A DNA stretch of 64,000 nt from positions 186,001 to 250,000 of the forward strand of contig NZ_FOKC01000004.1 in the NCBI RefSeq assembly GCF_900112035.1, given 5' to 3'. The stretch comes from Nocardioides alpinus. Lineage in GTDB: Bacteria; Actinomycetota; Actinomycetes; Propionibacteriales; Nocardioidaceae. This document shows, piece after piece, positions 29,358 to 38,084 of this stretch. The notes under the pieces were generated by a model. It was not told where the DNA came from. It ran no database searches and worked only from the letters and a program-made list of their open reading frames with translations. Numbering within the stretch: position 1 is the first letter of the stretch; each line of letters starts with the position of its first letter. A program made the translations under genes and the position numbers.

Positions 29358-29377
29358 GAGGTGGCAGACTGCCGCGC

Positions 29378-30067
29378 GTGAAGACCATCGGACTCGTGGG
29401 CGGCATGAGCTGGGAGAGCAGCGCGGTCTACTACCGCGACCTCAACCTCGGGATGCGGGAGCGGCTCGGCGGCCTCTCGTCGCCCAAGCTGGCCCTGACG
29501 ACGGTCGACTTCGCCGAGGTCACCCACCTCGAGGACGACGAGCGCTGGGACCAGGTGGGCGCGCTGCTCGCCGAGGCGGCCCGGGGGGTCGAGCGCGCGG
29601 GCGCCGACTTCCTCCTGCTCTGCACCACGACGTTCCACAAGGTCGCCGACCAGGTCGAGGAGGCCGTGGGCATCCCGGTCCTCCACCTCGCCGACGTCGT
29701 CGCCGCGGCGGTGCAGGCCGCCGGCGTGGAGACGGTCGGGCTGATCGGCACCAAGGTGGCGATGTCGGAGTCCTTCTTCGTCGACCGGCTCGAGAGCCAC
29801 GGCCTGAAGGTCGTCGTGCCCGACACGGCCCACCACGACTTCCTCAACGACGCGATCTACGAGGAGCTGGTGCACGGGGTCGTCCTGCCCCGCACCCGCA
29901 GCCGCGTGGTGTCGATCATCGAGGAGCTGTGGGACGCCGGCGCCGGTGGCGTGCTGCTCGGCTGCACCGAGCTCGAGCTGCTGGTCAAGCAGGCCGACGT
30001 CGAGCTCCCGGTCTTCCCGTGCACGACGCTGCACGTCCAGGCCGCGCTCGACGCTGCGCTGGGCTAG
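29378..30067 (+). CDS. Aspartate/glutamate racemase family protein (YgeA-like)
   Basis: 229 residues. MSWESSAVYYRDLN is typical of the family N-terminus. The two catalytic Cys are present, in LLCTTTFHK and LLGCTELELL. The residue after the first Cys region is Thr-Thr where family members usually have Asn-Thr (CNT or CTNT). Likely cofactor-independent racemisation of an amino acid. CAGACT lies 7 nt before GTG 29378. The stop shares CTAG with the convergent gene's stop. Confidence 0.87.
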   Translation: MKTIGLVGGMSWESSAVYYRDLNLGMRERLGGLSSPKLALTTVDFAEVTHLEDDERWDQVGALLAEAARGVERAGADFLLLCTTTFHKVADQVEEAVGIPVLHLADVVAAAVQAAGVETVGLIGTKVAMSESFFVDRLESHGLKVVVPDTAHHDFLNDAIYEELVHGVVLPRTRSRVVSIIEELWDAGAGGVLLGCTELELLVKQADVELPVFPCTTLHVQAALDAALG

Positions 30068-30948
30068 AGCGGGATCCCGCGTGCGGTCGCGAGCCAGCGC
30101 AGGCTCGTCCAGACCGGTGAGCGCAGGTCGGTCATGCCCGCCTCCGGCGGCAGCGGGACAGCCAGCACCTCCGACCGCGCGCCCTCGGTGCTGACCAGCA
30201 GGTCCCGCCCGGCCAGCGCGATCCCCTCACCCTGGTCCTGCTGCGGCAGGTCCCACGACGAGACGGGCTGCCAGGACGGGTACGCCGAGAGATGGGCCGC
30301 TGAGTAGGTCCGCATGACCACGCCGCCCCCGCCCGGCAGGAAGGTGGCGTCGGTGACGATCCCCGGCGCCTCGGCCACCTCCACCAGACGGTTGGCCCGG
30401 TCGGCGCGCAGCGGCGACGGAGCGGCGTACACGCTGCCGGAGAAGACGCCCTTGGTCACGATGAAGAGCTGGCCGGTGAGCGGGTGGCTGAGGAGTGCCT
30501 CCGCGTCGCGCGCGCCGTCGGGGTAGACGAGCTCGTACGCCCGGGGCGAGGTGGTGGTCCGGCCCCGGCCGACCGGGACCCGCAGGACCTCGACCGAGGT
30601 CCGGGCGCGCTGGTTGTCGCCGATGTCGCCCACCCAGACGTGCCCCGGGCCGGCCGGAGCCAGCGCCTCGACGTCCGTGGGCTCGGGGGTCCACGACGTC
30701 ACACCCACGGTGTCGCCGGTGGCCGGATCGACCGTGAAGACCCGACCCGCGTCGCCCGAGTCGTTGGTGGTGACGACCAGGCCGGCGCCCGTCGGGCCGG
30801 CGAGCGCGACCAGCCCGCTGGACTCGACGATGTCGGGATCGGTGAACCGGAAGACCGCGTCGTCGGTGGCCGGAGTGCCGGCAGCCGCGCCGAGCAGGAA
30901 GGGCGCGACGACGCAGGCGCCGATCGCGAGTCGTCGTCCCTGCACCAC
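30064..30948 (-). CDS. Exported beta-propeller-like protein of unknown function
   Basis: 294 residues. An N-terminal signal peptide (GRRLAIGACVVAPFLLGAAAG) precedes an all-beta region with repeating blade-like strands: VFTVDPATGDTVGV, HVWVGDIGDNQR, QLFIVTKGVFSGSVY and GVVMRTYSAAHLSAY. The NDSGDAGRVF segment recalls bacterial propeller proteins that bind small ligands. No enzyme motif is certain. GTG 30948 follows TACGGT (30956-30961) by 7 nt, so the longer frame from 31089 is rejected. Confidence 0.65.
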   Translation of the reverse strand: MVQGRRLAIGACVVAPFLLGAAAGTPATDDAVFRFTDPDIVESSGLVALAGPTGAGLVVTTNDSGDAGRVFTVDPATGDTVGVTSWTPEPTDVEALAPAGPGHVWVGDIGDNQRARTSVEVLRVPVGRGRTTTSPRAYELVYPDGARDAEALLSHPLTGQLFIVTKGVFSGSVYAAPSPLRADRANRLVEVAEAPGIVTDATFLPGGGGVVMRTYSAAHLSAYPSWQPVSSWDLPQQDQGEGIALAGRDLLVSTEGARSEVLAVPLPPEAGMTDLRSPVWTSLRWLATARGIPL

Positions 30949-31018
30949 GCCGCCCACCGTATCCGGGGACGCCCGACCGACCGCCGGACCGACCGCCGTA
31001 CCCCCCCTGGGGGTAGGT

Positions 31019-31048
31019 GACACGTCAACCACCTCTCCGTAACGTGTC
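31019..31048. promoter_or_regulatory. Inverted repeat upstream of the OFA transporter
   Basis: GACACGT (31019-31025) and ACGTGTC (31042-31048) form perfect inverted half-sites separated by 16 bp, 25 bp before the transporter ATG. The spacing of about two DNA turns (centre to centre 23 bp) suits a dimeric repressor. The regulator is not in the window. Confidence 0.45.
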
Positions 31049-31072
31049 TGGTCACCCTCGGGAAGGAACTCC

Positions 31073-32467
31073 ATGTCGGTCCTCGACAAGCAGGCGATCG
31101 TTGCGCGACCCGGTTACAGCCGTTGGCTGATCCCGCCGGCCGCGCTCGCGGTGCACCTCTCCATCGGCCAGGTCTATGCGTTCTCGGTCTTCAAGAACTC
31201 CCTGGTCGCCTCCTTCGACACCAGCCTCACCGCGATCGGCTGGGTGTTCTCGATCGCGATCGTGATGCTCGGCCTGTCGGCCGCAGTGCTCGGCACCTGG
31301 GTGGAGCGCTCCGGCCCTCGCAAGGCCATGCTCGCCTCCGCGATCTGCTGGGGCACCGGCTTCGTCGTCGGCTCGGCCGGCATCGCGACCGGCCAGCTGT
31401 GGCTGCTCTACCTCGGCTACGGCGTGATCGGCGGCATCGGCCTCGGCATCGGCTACATCTCGCCGGTGTCGACGCTGATCAAGTGGTTCCCGGACCGGCC
31501 GGGCCTGGCCACCGGGATGGCGATCATGGGCTTCGGTGGTGGCGCCCTGATCGCCTCGCCGCTGTCCAACCGCCTGATGAGCCTGTACGACCCCGACTTC
31601 GTGGCCACCGAGCCCGGCGCGGTCGCCTCCGGCACGGCGCTGGCACAGACGTTCCTCACGCTCGGCGTGATCTACACGCTCTTCATGCTCATCGGAGCCG
31701 CGTTGGTCCGGGTCCCGCCCGGTCACGGTGACGACAGCACCGCCGAGCACTCCCCCGGCACCAACGGGGCCCTGGTGCGCGCGTCCTCGGCGATCCGGAC
31801 GCGACAGTTCTGGCTGCTGTGGGTGGTGCTGTTCTGCAACGTCACGGCCGGCATCGGCATCCTCGAGCAGGCGGCACCGATGATCCAGGACTTCTTCCGC
31901 GAGGACGGGTCCAGCGCCATCACCGCAGCAGCCGCCGGCGGCTTCGTCGGCGTCCTGTCGCTGGCCAACATGAGCGGCCGCTTCGTCTGGTCGAGCCTCT
32001 CGGACCGGATCGGGCGCAAGCCGACGTACGTCATGTACCTCGGCGTCGGCCTGGTGTTCTACCTGCTCCTCGCCCTCTTCGGCAGCGCCTCCCCGGTGAT
32101 CTTCGTCGCCCTGGCCGCCGTCATCATCTCCTTCTACGGCGGTGGTTTCGCGACCGTCCCGGCCTACCTCAAGGACCTCTTCGGGACCCTCGAGGTCGGC
32201 GCGATCCATGGCCGCCTGCTCACCGCGTGGGCAGCCGCAGGCGTGGCGGGTCCGCTGATCGTCAACGGCATCCTCGACAGCGTCGGCGAGCCGGGCAACC
32301 TGGTCGCGGCCGACTACCGCCCTGCACTGCTGACCATGGTCGGCGTGCTCGCGGTCGGCTTCGTGGCCAACCTGCTGATCAAGCCAGTGTCCGACACCCA
32401 CTTCGACCACGACGCGCACGCCGCCAACGAGGAGCGCGTCGCCGACCGCCAGGAGGCCACCCGATGA
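31073..32467 (+). CDS. MFS transporter, oxalate/formate antiporter (OFA) family
   Basis: 464 residues, twelve membrane helices. The N-terminal SRWLIPPAALAVHLSIGQVYAFSV and GIGYISPVSTLIKWFPDRPGLATG are hallmarks of OFA proteins; the central loop (about residues 220-240) is hydrophilic. OFA members exchange or import carboxylates such as oxalate, formate, lactate or pyruvate. A good GGAAGGA site precedes the ATG. The stop overlaps the next ATG (ATGA), the start of a 42-residue companion. Confidence 0.9.
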   Translation: MSVLDKQAIVARPGYSRWLIPPAALAVHLSIGQVYAFSVFKNSLVASFDTSLTAIGWVFSIAIVMLGLSAAVLGTWVERSGPRKAMLASAICWGTGFVVGSAGIATGQLWLLYLGYGVIGGIGLGIGYISPVSTLIKWFPDRPGLATGMAIMGFGGGALIASPLSNRLMSLYDPDFVATEPGAVASGTALAQTFLTLGVIYTLFMLIGAALVRVPPGHGDDSTAEHSPGTNGALVRASSAIRTRQFWLLWVVLFCNVTAGIGILEQAAPMIQDFFREDGSSAITAAAAGGFVGVLSLANMSGRFVWSSLSDRIGRKPTYVMYLGVGLVFYLLLALFGSASPVIFVALAAVIISFYGGGFATVPAYLKDLFGTLEVGAIHGRLLTAWAAAGVAGPLIVNGILDSVGEPGNLVAADYRPALLTMVGVLAVGFVANLLIKPVSDTHFDHDAHAANEERVADRQEATR

Positions 32468-32592
32468 GCACCGCCGACGAGACTCCCACCAGCCCGCTCC
32501 TCATCACCCTCGCCTGGCTGCTGGTGGGGGTGCCCCTGGCCTACGGGCTGTGGCAGACGCTGGTGCGCGCCTCGGCGCTCGTCAACGGCTGA
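32464..32592 (+). CDS. MFS transporter small subunit (42 residues)
   Basis: 42 residues with one membrane helix (LLITLAWLLVGVPLAYGLWQTL) and a Thr/Ser-rich N-terminus. Such one-helix proteins are known to follow OFA-type MFS genes as a small subunit. The ATG overlaps the transporter stop, so coupling is nearly certain. Its 3' end overlaps the convergent methyltransferase by 11 nt. Confidence 0.82.
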   Translation: MSTADETPTSPLLITLAWLLVGVPLAYGLWQTLVRASALVNG

Positions 32593-33826
32593 GGAGCTCG
32601 CCGAGCCGGGGCCGGACGTCCCACGCGGCCAGCAGGTCGTCGTACTCCCGGGCCGCCGCGGTCTCGACCTCGCTCGTGCCGCGGTGGCTCGCCCGGCCCC
32701 GCATCCGCACTGCTCGCAGCAGGGTGTTGCGGGGCGTGTGGGCGCTCTCGACGAACTCCACGACGTCGACCCGGTAGCCCTCGCGTCGCAGCAGCGAGGC
32801 CCGCAGGGCGTCGGTCAGGGTGTCGGCGAAGCGCTCGCGCAGGATGCCGTAGCGGGTGAGCATGGCGTAGGGCCCCGGCGCCTCGGTGGTGCGCAGCTGC
32901 GCAGCGATGTCGTGGTGGCAGCAGGGCGCGGCGAGCACCAGGGACGCCTCCCACTCCACCGCCCGCGCGAGCGCGTCGTCGGTCGCGGTGTCGCAGGCGT
33001 GCAGGGCCAGTACGACGTCCGGCGGGCGGGTGAGCTGCGCGTCCGCGATGGAGCCCACGACGAAGTCGGCGTCGATGCCGAGCCCCGCCGCGACCTGCGC
33101 GTTGTGGTCGGCCGACTGCTGCTTGACGTCCACGCCGGTCATCCGCACCGGCAGCCCACGGCCGCCCTCCTCGACGGACGCGGTGAGGAACCGGTGCGCG
33201 GCGAAGGTGAGGTAGGCGTTGCCGCACCCGAGGTCCACGACGCGCAGCGGGTCGTCGGCGGTGGGCGTCCGCACCTGTTCCTGGGCCATGGCCTCGGTGA
33301 GGCTCGCGTCGAGCAGGCGCAGGAACTCCTCGACCTGGCGGTACTTCGCCTGGCGGGTCGGCTTCACCCGGCCGTGCGCGTCGCTGATCCCCAGGGCGAC
33401 CAGCACCGGGTCGTCCTCGGCTAGCAGGCGGCCCTTGGCCCGGTCGTGCGCGTGCGACACCTCGACCGCCTCGGCGCGGGCGGAGGTGTGCAGCAGCGGC
33501 GCGCCCTTCTTGGTCACCCGCAGCTGGTGGGTCTCGGTGGTCGTGTCGACGTGCCAGTGGGCGAAGGGCTCGGCGAGCAACGCGTCGAGCGCCGCCTCCG
33601 CTGCCTCGCCGAGCGCGTGGTTGGCGGTGTGCGCCTGCGTGGCGTCGTACGACGTCACCTGCAGGTGGCTGCCCGCCTTGAGGTCGACGACCCGGATCTC
33701 GAGGCGCTGCACCTCCCGACCGCCGACCACCGGCTGCGGCTGTCCTCTGCGGCGGCCGCTGGCCAGGGCCCGCACGAGCTGGTCGGCGTCGAGGATCGCC
33801 GCCCGGAGCCGAGCGAGCTCGCTCAC
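32582..33826 (-). CDS. Class I SAM-dependent methyltransferase, METTL25-like
   Basis: 414 residues. A poorly conserved N-terminal 170 residues contains VTKKGAPLLHTS and VKPTRQAKYRQVEEFLRLLD. A Rossmann methyltransferase domain follows, with VVDLGCGNAYLTFAAHRFL (SAM loop), GVDVKQQS and VLALHACDTATDDAL. LAAPCCHHD resembles the PCCYH segment of METTL25/RRNAD1-like proteins. Target unknown, perhaps RNA. The GTG start overlaps the stop of a 27-codon ORF upstream. Confidence 0.8.
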   Translation of the reverse strand: MSELARLRAAILDADQLVRALASGRRRGQPQPVVGGREVQRLEIRVVDLKAGSHLQVTSYDATQAHTANHALGEAAEAALDALLAEPFAHWHVDTTTETHQLRVTKKGAPLLHTSARAEAVEVSHAHDRAKGRLLAEDDPVLVALGISDAHGRVKPTRQAKYRQVEEFLRLLDASLTEAMAQEQVRTPTADDPLRVVDLGCGNAYLTFAAHRFLTASVEEGGRGLPVRMTGVDVKQQSADHNAQVAAGLGIDADFVVGSIADAQLTRPPDVVLALHACDTATDDALARAVEWEASLVLAAPCCHHDIAAQLRTTEAPGPYAMLTRYGILRERFADTLTDALRASLLRREGYRVDVVEFVESAHTPRNTLLRAVRMRGRASHRGTSEVETAAAREYDDLLAAWDVRPRLGELLSR

Positions 33827-33906
33827 AGGACCGCAGCGAGGACGACGATGAGGATGAGGGCCGCGAGAGCCACCGGGATCACGAGTCGGCGGTGGCGGGG
33901 GTTCAT
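33823..33906 (-). CDS. 27-residue single-helix membrane peptide
   Basis: The ORF encodes a short basic start (MNPRHRR) and one hydrophobic helix (LVIPVALAALILIVVLAAVL). It begins 6 nt after TAGGAT (33913-33918), the leaderless layout used by neighbours, and its TGA overlaps the GTG of the methyltransferase gene. Both points favour real translation. It could be a small membrane protein or a leader that controls the downstream gene. Confidence 0.6.
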   Translation of the reverse strand: MNPRHRRLVIPVALAALILIVVLAAVL

Positions 33907-33945
33907 CCGCCCATCCTAGGTCGACAGGTGGCAGGGGTCCGCACA

Positions 33946-34002
33946 GAACTGCGGCCGTACGACAACCAGGAGGCCCCCTGACCCGTCGTACGGCCGCAGT
34001 TC
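33946..34002 (-). terminator. Terminator hairpin after the iron alcohol dehydrogenase gene
   Basis: GAACTGCGGCCGTACGAC (33946-33963) pairs perfectly with GTCGTACGGCCGCAGTTC (33985-34002): an 18-bp stem with a 21-nt loop, 50 nt past the dehydrogenase stop and upstream of the small-peptide promoter. Confidence 0.78.
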
Positions 34003-34051
34003 CTCTGGACGTCCGGGGCGACGGCCCCGACGCCTCGGTCGCCGCCCTTGC

Positions 34052-35350
34052 TCACCAGTGCTCGAGGGACCCCGCGAACACCGTGGCGAGGTCCTCGCCG
34101 GTGACCTCGATGGGCGCGGTCGCCAGCAGGCGCTGCTGCTTGAGGGCACCGTCGACCAGATCGCCGACGTCGGCGGCGCCGTAGCCGAGCTCTGCCAGCC
34201 CGCTCGGCAGGCCCACGTCGCGCATCAACCCGCGCAGCACGGACGGCAACGTGTCGCGCCCGAGCGGCACGTGTTCTCCGGAGGAGGGACCACCCAGCAG
34301 CTCAGCCGCCCGGAGGTGCCGCTCGGGCGAGGCCTCGAAGAGCAGTGCGAAGGCAGCGGGCGCGGTCATCACCACGGCCATGCCGTGGGGCACGATCGGC
34401 TCGTCGGCGGGATAACCGGCGGGGCGGTAGTCGCGCACCCGCCCCGCGACGGGGTAGGCGCAGGCGTGCGGCACGTGCACCCCCGCGTTGCCGAACCCGA
34501 GGCCGGCGAAGGTGGCGGCCAGCGCCATCTGCTCACGCGCCTCGGCATCCGAGCCGTCGCGCACCGCCCGGCGGAAGGAGCCGGCGAGGAGCGAGAGCGC
34601 CTTCTCCGACCACATGTCCGCGATCGGGTTGGCTCCGCAGTAGGGCACCCGCTGACCCGGCTGCTTGGCGTCGAAGTCGGCGAACCACCGGGCGGTGTAG
34701 CTCTCCAGCGCGTGGCACAGGATGTCCATCCCGCACGAGGCGGTCACCAGCGGCGGCTGCGTCATGGTGAGGCCCGGGTCGACGACGGCCAGCGTGGGTC
34801 GGAGACGGGCGTGCGAGATGCCGGTCTTGACCTTGAGGGCGAGCACGTCGAGGACACAGATCGTCGTCGACTCCGCGCCGGTGCCGGTCGTGGTGGGCAC
34901 CGCGACCAGGGGCAGCAGCGGCTGCTCCGGCGGCCGGCCGGCGCCGACCGGTGCGTTGACGTAGTCCATCAGCTCGCCGGGGTTGGTCAGCAGCAGGTCG
35001 ACCGCCTTGGCCGTGTCGATCGCCGAGCCGCCACCCACGGCGACGACCGCGTCGAAGGGGCCGGAGTCGCGCGCGAAGGCGATCGCCGCCTCCATCGAGG
35101 CGTCCGTGGGCTCGACCCGCGTTCCCTCGAAGACGGCCACGTCGAGGCCCACCGCCCGGATCCCGTCGGCGATCCTCGCCGGGTGGCCGGTCGCGGCGAC
35201 GCCGGGGTCGGTCACGAGCAGCACCCGCCGGGCCGAGCCGCCGGCCGTCGTCGCGGGGACCAGCTGCTGCAGGTCCCAGCCGATCTCGTCGCTGGCTCCC
35301 CGGCCGAACTTCAGGCCCGGCGCGGCATAGGTGAAGACCGACTCGCTCAC
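34052..35350 (-). CDS. Iron-containing alcohol dehydrogenase, hydroxyacid-oxoacid transhydrogenase (ADHFE1) type
   Basis: 432 residues, group III dehydrogenase. The nucleotide-binding motif [16 protein letters not shown] is followed by [11 protein letters not shown], the metal-binding [17 protein letters not shown], and [14 protein letters not shown] (His ligands). The long form and the C-terminal [12 protein letters not shown] match the mitochondrial HOT subfamily, which passes hydride from 4-hydroxybutyrate to 2-oxoglutarate through bound NAD. Start GTG overlaps the stop of the Nudix gene upstream (GTGA). Subfamily call is inference. Confidence 0.85.
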   Translation of the reverse strand: MSESVFTYAAPGLKFGRGASDEIGWDLQQLVPATTAGGSARRVLLVTDPGVAATGHPARIADGIRAVGLDVAVFEGTRVEPTDASMEAAIAFARDSGPFDAVVAVGGGSAIDTAKAVDLLLTNPGELMDYVNAPVGAGRPPEQPLLPLVAVPTTTGTGAESTTICVLDVLALKVKTGISHARLRPTLAVVDPGLTMTQPPLVTASCGMDILCHALESYTARWFADFDAKQPGQRVPYCGANPIADMWSEKALSLLAGSFRRAVRDGSDAEAREQMALAATFAGLGFGNAGVHVPHACAYPVAGRVRDYRPAGYPADEPIVPHGMAVVMTAPAAFALLFEASPERHLRAAELLGGPSSGEHVPLGRDTLPSVLRGLMRDVGLPSGLAELGYGAADVGDLVDGALKQQRLLATAPIEVTGEDLATVFAGSLEHW

Positions 35351-36234
35351 GAGACCGTCCTCAGAGCGTGGCGTACGACGTCGAGCACCTCGACCGCGCC
35401 CGACTCGATGTCGGCGACCGGCACCCAGGCGGCGGCGTCGGTCGTGCCGTCGACCTCGAGGACGCGCGGCGCACCGTCCCCGACCGTGGCGCCGAAGATC
35501 AGGTGGACGCCGTGGTAGTCCTCGATCCGTCCGGACGGGGCGTTGCCGAAGAAGTGGGTGTCGTGCACGCCGACCAGGCCGGTCACCTCGCAGGGCAGGC
35601 CGCACTCCTCCTCGACCTCGCGCGCCAGCGCGACCGCGGGGTGCTCGCCGTGGTCGACCCCGCCGCCCGGCAGCGTCCAGCGCCCCGGGTGCGCGGCGCG
35701 CGCGGACAACCGGGTCAGCAGCACCTCGTCCGCCCGCCGCGCGACGGCGTACGCCGCCACCCGCTGGAGGCGGAACGGCAGGTGGTCGACCAGCGCGTCT
35801 GTCACGAGGCCGGTGACCGGCACTGCGCGCGACACCACGTCGTCGAGCGGCTTCCAGGCCGCCTCGCTGGTGGACCCGTCGACCTCGAGGACGCGGGGTG
35901 CGGGCGCGTCCGGCGCGGCCCACCCGTCGTAGACGATGCGGATGGCGTGGGCGTCCACCAGCAGCCCGTCCCTCGACGCCCGTGGCAGGTGCGCGCTGTA
36001 GACGCGTGCGGTCTCACCCACCGTGGCCTCGAGCCCGGTCTCCTCGTGGATCTCGCGGATCACGGCTGCCCGAGGGTCCTCGCCGTGGTCGATCCCACCG
36101 CCCGGCAGGGTCCACAGCTCGGTGCGCGAGACCCGCGGCGAGAGCCGGCTCAGCAGGAGCTCGACCCGCCCCTCGCGTTCGCGGAGCATGACGGCGTACG
36201 CCCCCACGCGCTGGCGCCTCGGAAGGGATCCCAT
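35347..36234 (-). CDS. Tandem Nudix hydrolase (two complete domains)
   Basis: 295 residues made of two similar Nudix domains (about 8-145 and 155-290). Both Nudix boxes look intact: [21 protein letters not shown] and [21 protein letters not shown]. Each domain ends with RVLEVDG(S/T)T(S/D)xAAW, so they arose by internal duplication. Nudix enzymes cleave nucleoside diphosphates linked to another group; substrate unknown. TAGGTT (36241-36246) lies 6 nt before the ATG. Co-translated with the HOT-type dehydrogenase, and divergent from an acyltransferase 30 bp away. Confidence 0.88.
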   Translation of the reverse strand: MGSLPRRQRVGAYAVMLREREGRVELLLSRLSPRVSRTELWTLPGGGIDHGEDPRAAVIREIHEETGLEATVGETARVYSAHLPRASRDGLLVDAHAIRIVYDGWAAPDAPAPRVLEVDGSTSEAAWKPLDDVVSRAVPVTGLVTDALVDHLPFRLQRVAAYAVARRADEVLLTRLSARAAHPGRWTLPGGGVDHGEHPAVALAREVEEECGLPCEVTGLVGVHDTHFFGNAPSGRIEDYHGVHLIFGATVGDGAPRVLEVDGTTDAAAWVPVADIESGAVEVLDVVRHALRTVS

Positions 36235-36264
36235 GGCTCCAACCTAGTGAAGTAGCGTGTGCGC

Positions 36265-37287
36265 GTGGCTCCCCCGTCCCGTGATCCGTGGCTCGACAAC
36301 GTCAAGATGGTCCTGGTCACCCTGGTCGTCGTCGGGCACGCGATCGGGCTGGTGGAGGAGACCCAGGGCAGCCACTGGGTCTACGACTTCATCTACCTCT
36401 GGCACATCCCCGCGTTCGTGTTCGTGAGCGGCTACCTGTCGAAGTCCTTCGAGTGGGACCGGCGCCGGATGAAGAGCCTGCTCTACACCCTGGCGATCCC
36501 CTACCTGCTCTTCGAGCCGGCGCTGTTCTACTACCGCCGCGAGGTCGTCGGGGAGGACGTGACCGGTCCGCTCTGGCTCGAGCCGCACTGGACGATGTGG
36601 TACCTCATCGTGCTGCTGATGTGGCGGCTGATCACCCCGATCCTCAAGCTGCACTGGCTCTTCCTGCCGCTCTCGGTCGTCGTCAGCCTGCTGGGCGGTC
36701 TCTGGGACACCGACGCCCTGATGATCCCCCGCTTCCTCGGGCTGCTGCCGTTCTTCGTGCTCGGCCTGCACCTCAAGCCGCGGCACCTCGCGCACCTCGA
36801 CGACGTGTGGGTCCGGGTCGCCGCCGTGCCCACGCTCGTCGGGATCGGGATCATGGCGGTCTACACCGACACGTGGGCCGAGACCGCCCTGCTCTGGTAC
36901 GACACCGGCTACAACGAGATCCCGATCGACAACGAGATCGTGTTCCAGACCCGGCTCACGATCATGATGGTCGGGCTGCTCGGCGCGTTCGCGGCGATGT
37001 CGCTCGTGCCCCGGCGCTCGCTCGGCTGGTTCACCACGATGGGCACCGCGACCATGGTCGTCTACCTGTTCCACGGCTTCGTGATCAAGACCGTCAAGGT
37101 CCTGGGGTGGCCGGACTTCACCGCGACCTATCCCGTGACGGGCCTACTGCTGACGATCCTGGGGGCGATCGCACTCACGCTCGTGCTGGCCAGCCCGCCC
37201 GTACGCCGCGTGCTGGAACCCTTCACCAACCCGCTCGGATGGCTGGAGGCTCGCCGGGCCCGGCACAGGGCCCCCACGTCGGTCTGA
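36265..37287 (+). CDS. Membrane acyltransferase, acyltransferase_3 (OafA/NodX-like) family
   Basis: 340 residues with about ten membrane helices. RDPWLDNVKMVLVTLVVVGHAIG carries the characteristic early Asp and the His of the family, and WHIPAFVFVSGYLSKSF follows as expected. Members transfer acetyl or other acyl groups to sugars or lipids of the envelope. GTG 36265 follows TAGCGT (36253-36258) by 6 nt; the GTG at 36259 abuts that hexamer and is rejected. The 3' end overlaps the convergent plsC-like gene by 65 nt. Confidence 0.86.
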   Translation: MAPPSRDPWLDNVKMVLVTLVVVGHAIGLVEETQGSHWVYDFIYLWHIPAFVFVSGYLSKSFEWDRRRMKSLLYTLAIPYLLFEPALFYYRREVVGEDVTGPLWLEPHWTMWYLIVLLMWRLITPILKLHWLFLPLSVVVSLLGGLWDTDALMIPRFLGLLPFFVLGLHLKPRHLAHLDDVWVRVAAVPTLVGIGIMAVYTDTWAETALLWYDTGYNEIPIDNEIVFQTRLTIMMVGLLGAFAAMSLVPRRSLGWFTTMGTATMVVYLFHGFVIKTVKVLGWPDFTATYPVTGLLLTILGAIALTLVLASPPVRRVLEPFTNPLGWLEARRARHRAPTSV

Positions 37288-38047
37288 CCGCCGCCCGCGG
37301 CACCACGTCGAGGTGGGCCGCCTCCTCGCGCGTCGGGGCGTGGCCGCCCAGGTGGGCCGGGTGCCACGGGGCGAGCTCGCCCGGCTGGGGGACGTGGTGG
37401 GGCAGGCATTGGAGCGCCTCGAGCTGCTCGGTGAGCAGTCCTCCCAGCCGACCGGTCCACGCCGTCAGGTCCTCCCCGGACGAGACGGTCACGGGCTCGC
37501 CGAAGGAGATGTCGACCCGACGCCCACGCGTGAGGCTCGGGCGCGGCTTCCTGCCGCGCGCATCTGGGACACCGACGGACCAGACGCGCTGGGAGCCCCA
37601 GATCGCCACGGGCACCACCGGCACCCCCGTCTCCCGGGCCAGACCCGCCGTGCCGCGCATCAGTGAGCGCACCGTGTAGGAGTAGCTGATCCCGGCCTCG
37701 GGGAACGCGCACACCGCCTCGCCGTTGCGCAGCAGGCGCCGAGCCCTGAGGTACGCCGCTGCCGGTGCCTCGCGGTCCACGGGGACGTGCTGCATGCGGT
37801 CCATCGCCGCTCGGACGACCGGCACGTGCCAGATGTCGTGGCGGCACATGAAGCGCAGGTAGCGGCCACGCGTCACGGCGGCCTGCTCGATCATCACGAA
37901 GTCGGGATAGCTGACGTGGGTGGCGGCCAGCAGGACCGGGCCGCTCGGCGGGAGGTGCTCGATCCCGCTCCACCGCGTGTCCACGCCGAGCAGGCGCAGC
38001 GCCGCCCGGCCCAGGAGGTTGGTGGCGCGGTAGACGGGCTCGCTCAT
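37223..38047 (-). CDS. 1-acyl-sn-glycerol-3-phosphate acyltransferase-like (PlsC family)
   Basis: 274 residues. The acyltransferase signature is THVSYPDF (HX4D), with RFMCRHDIWHVPVV, FPEAGISYSYT and VPVVPVAIWG following in order. Usual job: acylating lysophosphatidic acid or another lipid acceptor at the membrane. The C-terminal 60 residues are Pro/His-rich and probably disordered; they lie where the gene overlaps the convergent acyltransferase. 37 bp after the flavoprotein gene, probably one transcript. Confidence 0.87.
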   Translation of the reverse strand: MSEPVYRATNLLGRAALRLLGVDTRWSGIEHLPPSGPVLLAATHVSYPDFVMIEQAAVTRGRYLRFMCRHDIWHVPVVRAAMDRMQHVPVDREAPAAAYLRARRLLRNGEAVCAFPEAGISYSYTVRSLMRGTAGLARETGVPVVPVAIWGSQRVWSVGVPDARGRKPRPSLTRGRRVDISFGEPVTVSSGEDLTAWTGRLGGLLTEQLEALQCLPHHVPQPGELAPWHPAHLGGHAPTREEAAHLDVVPRAAVRPTWGPCAGPGEPPAIRAGW

Positions 38048-38084
38048 GCCTGTCGTTCGTCGTGCAGCCGCGACCGGATGTGGC

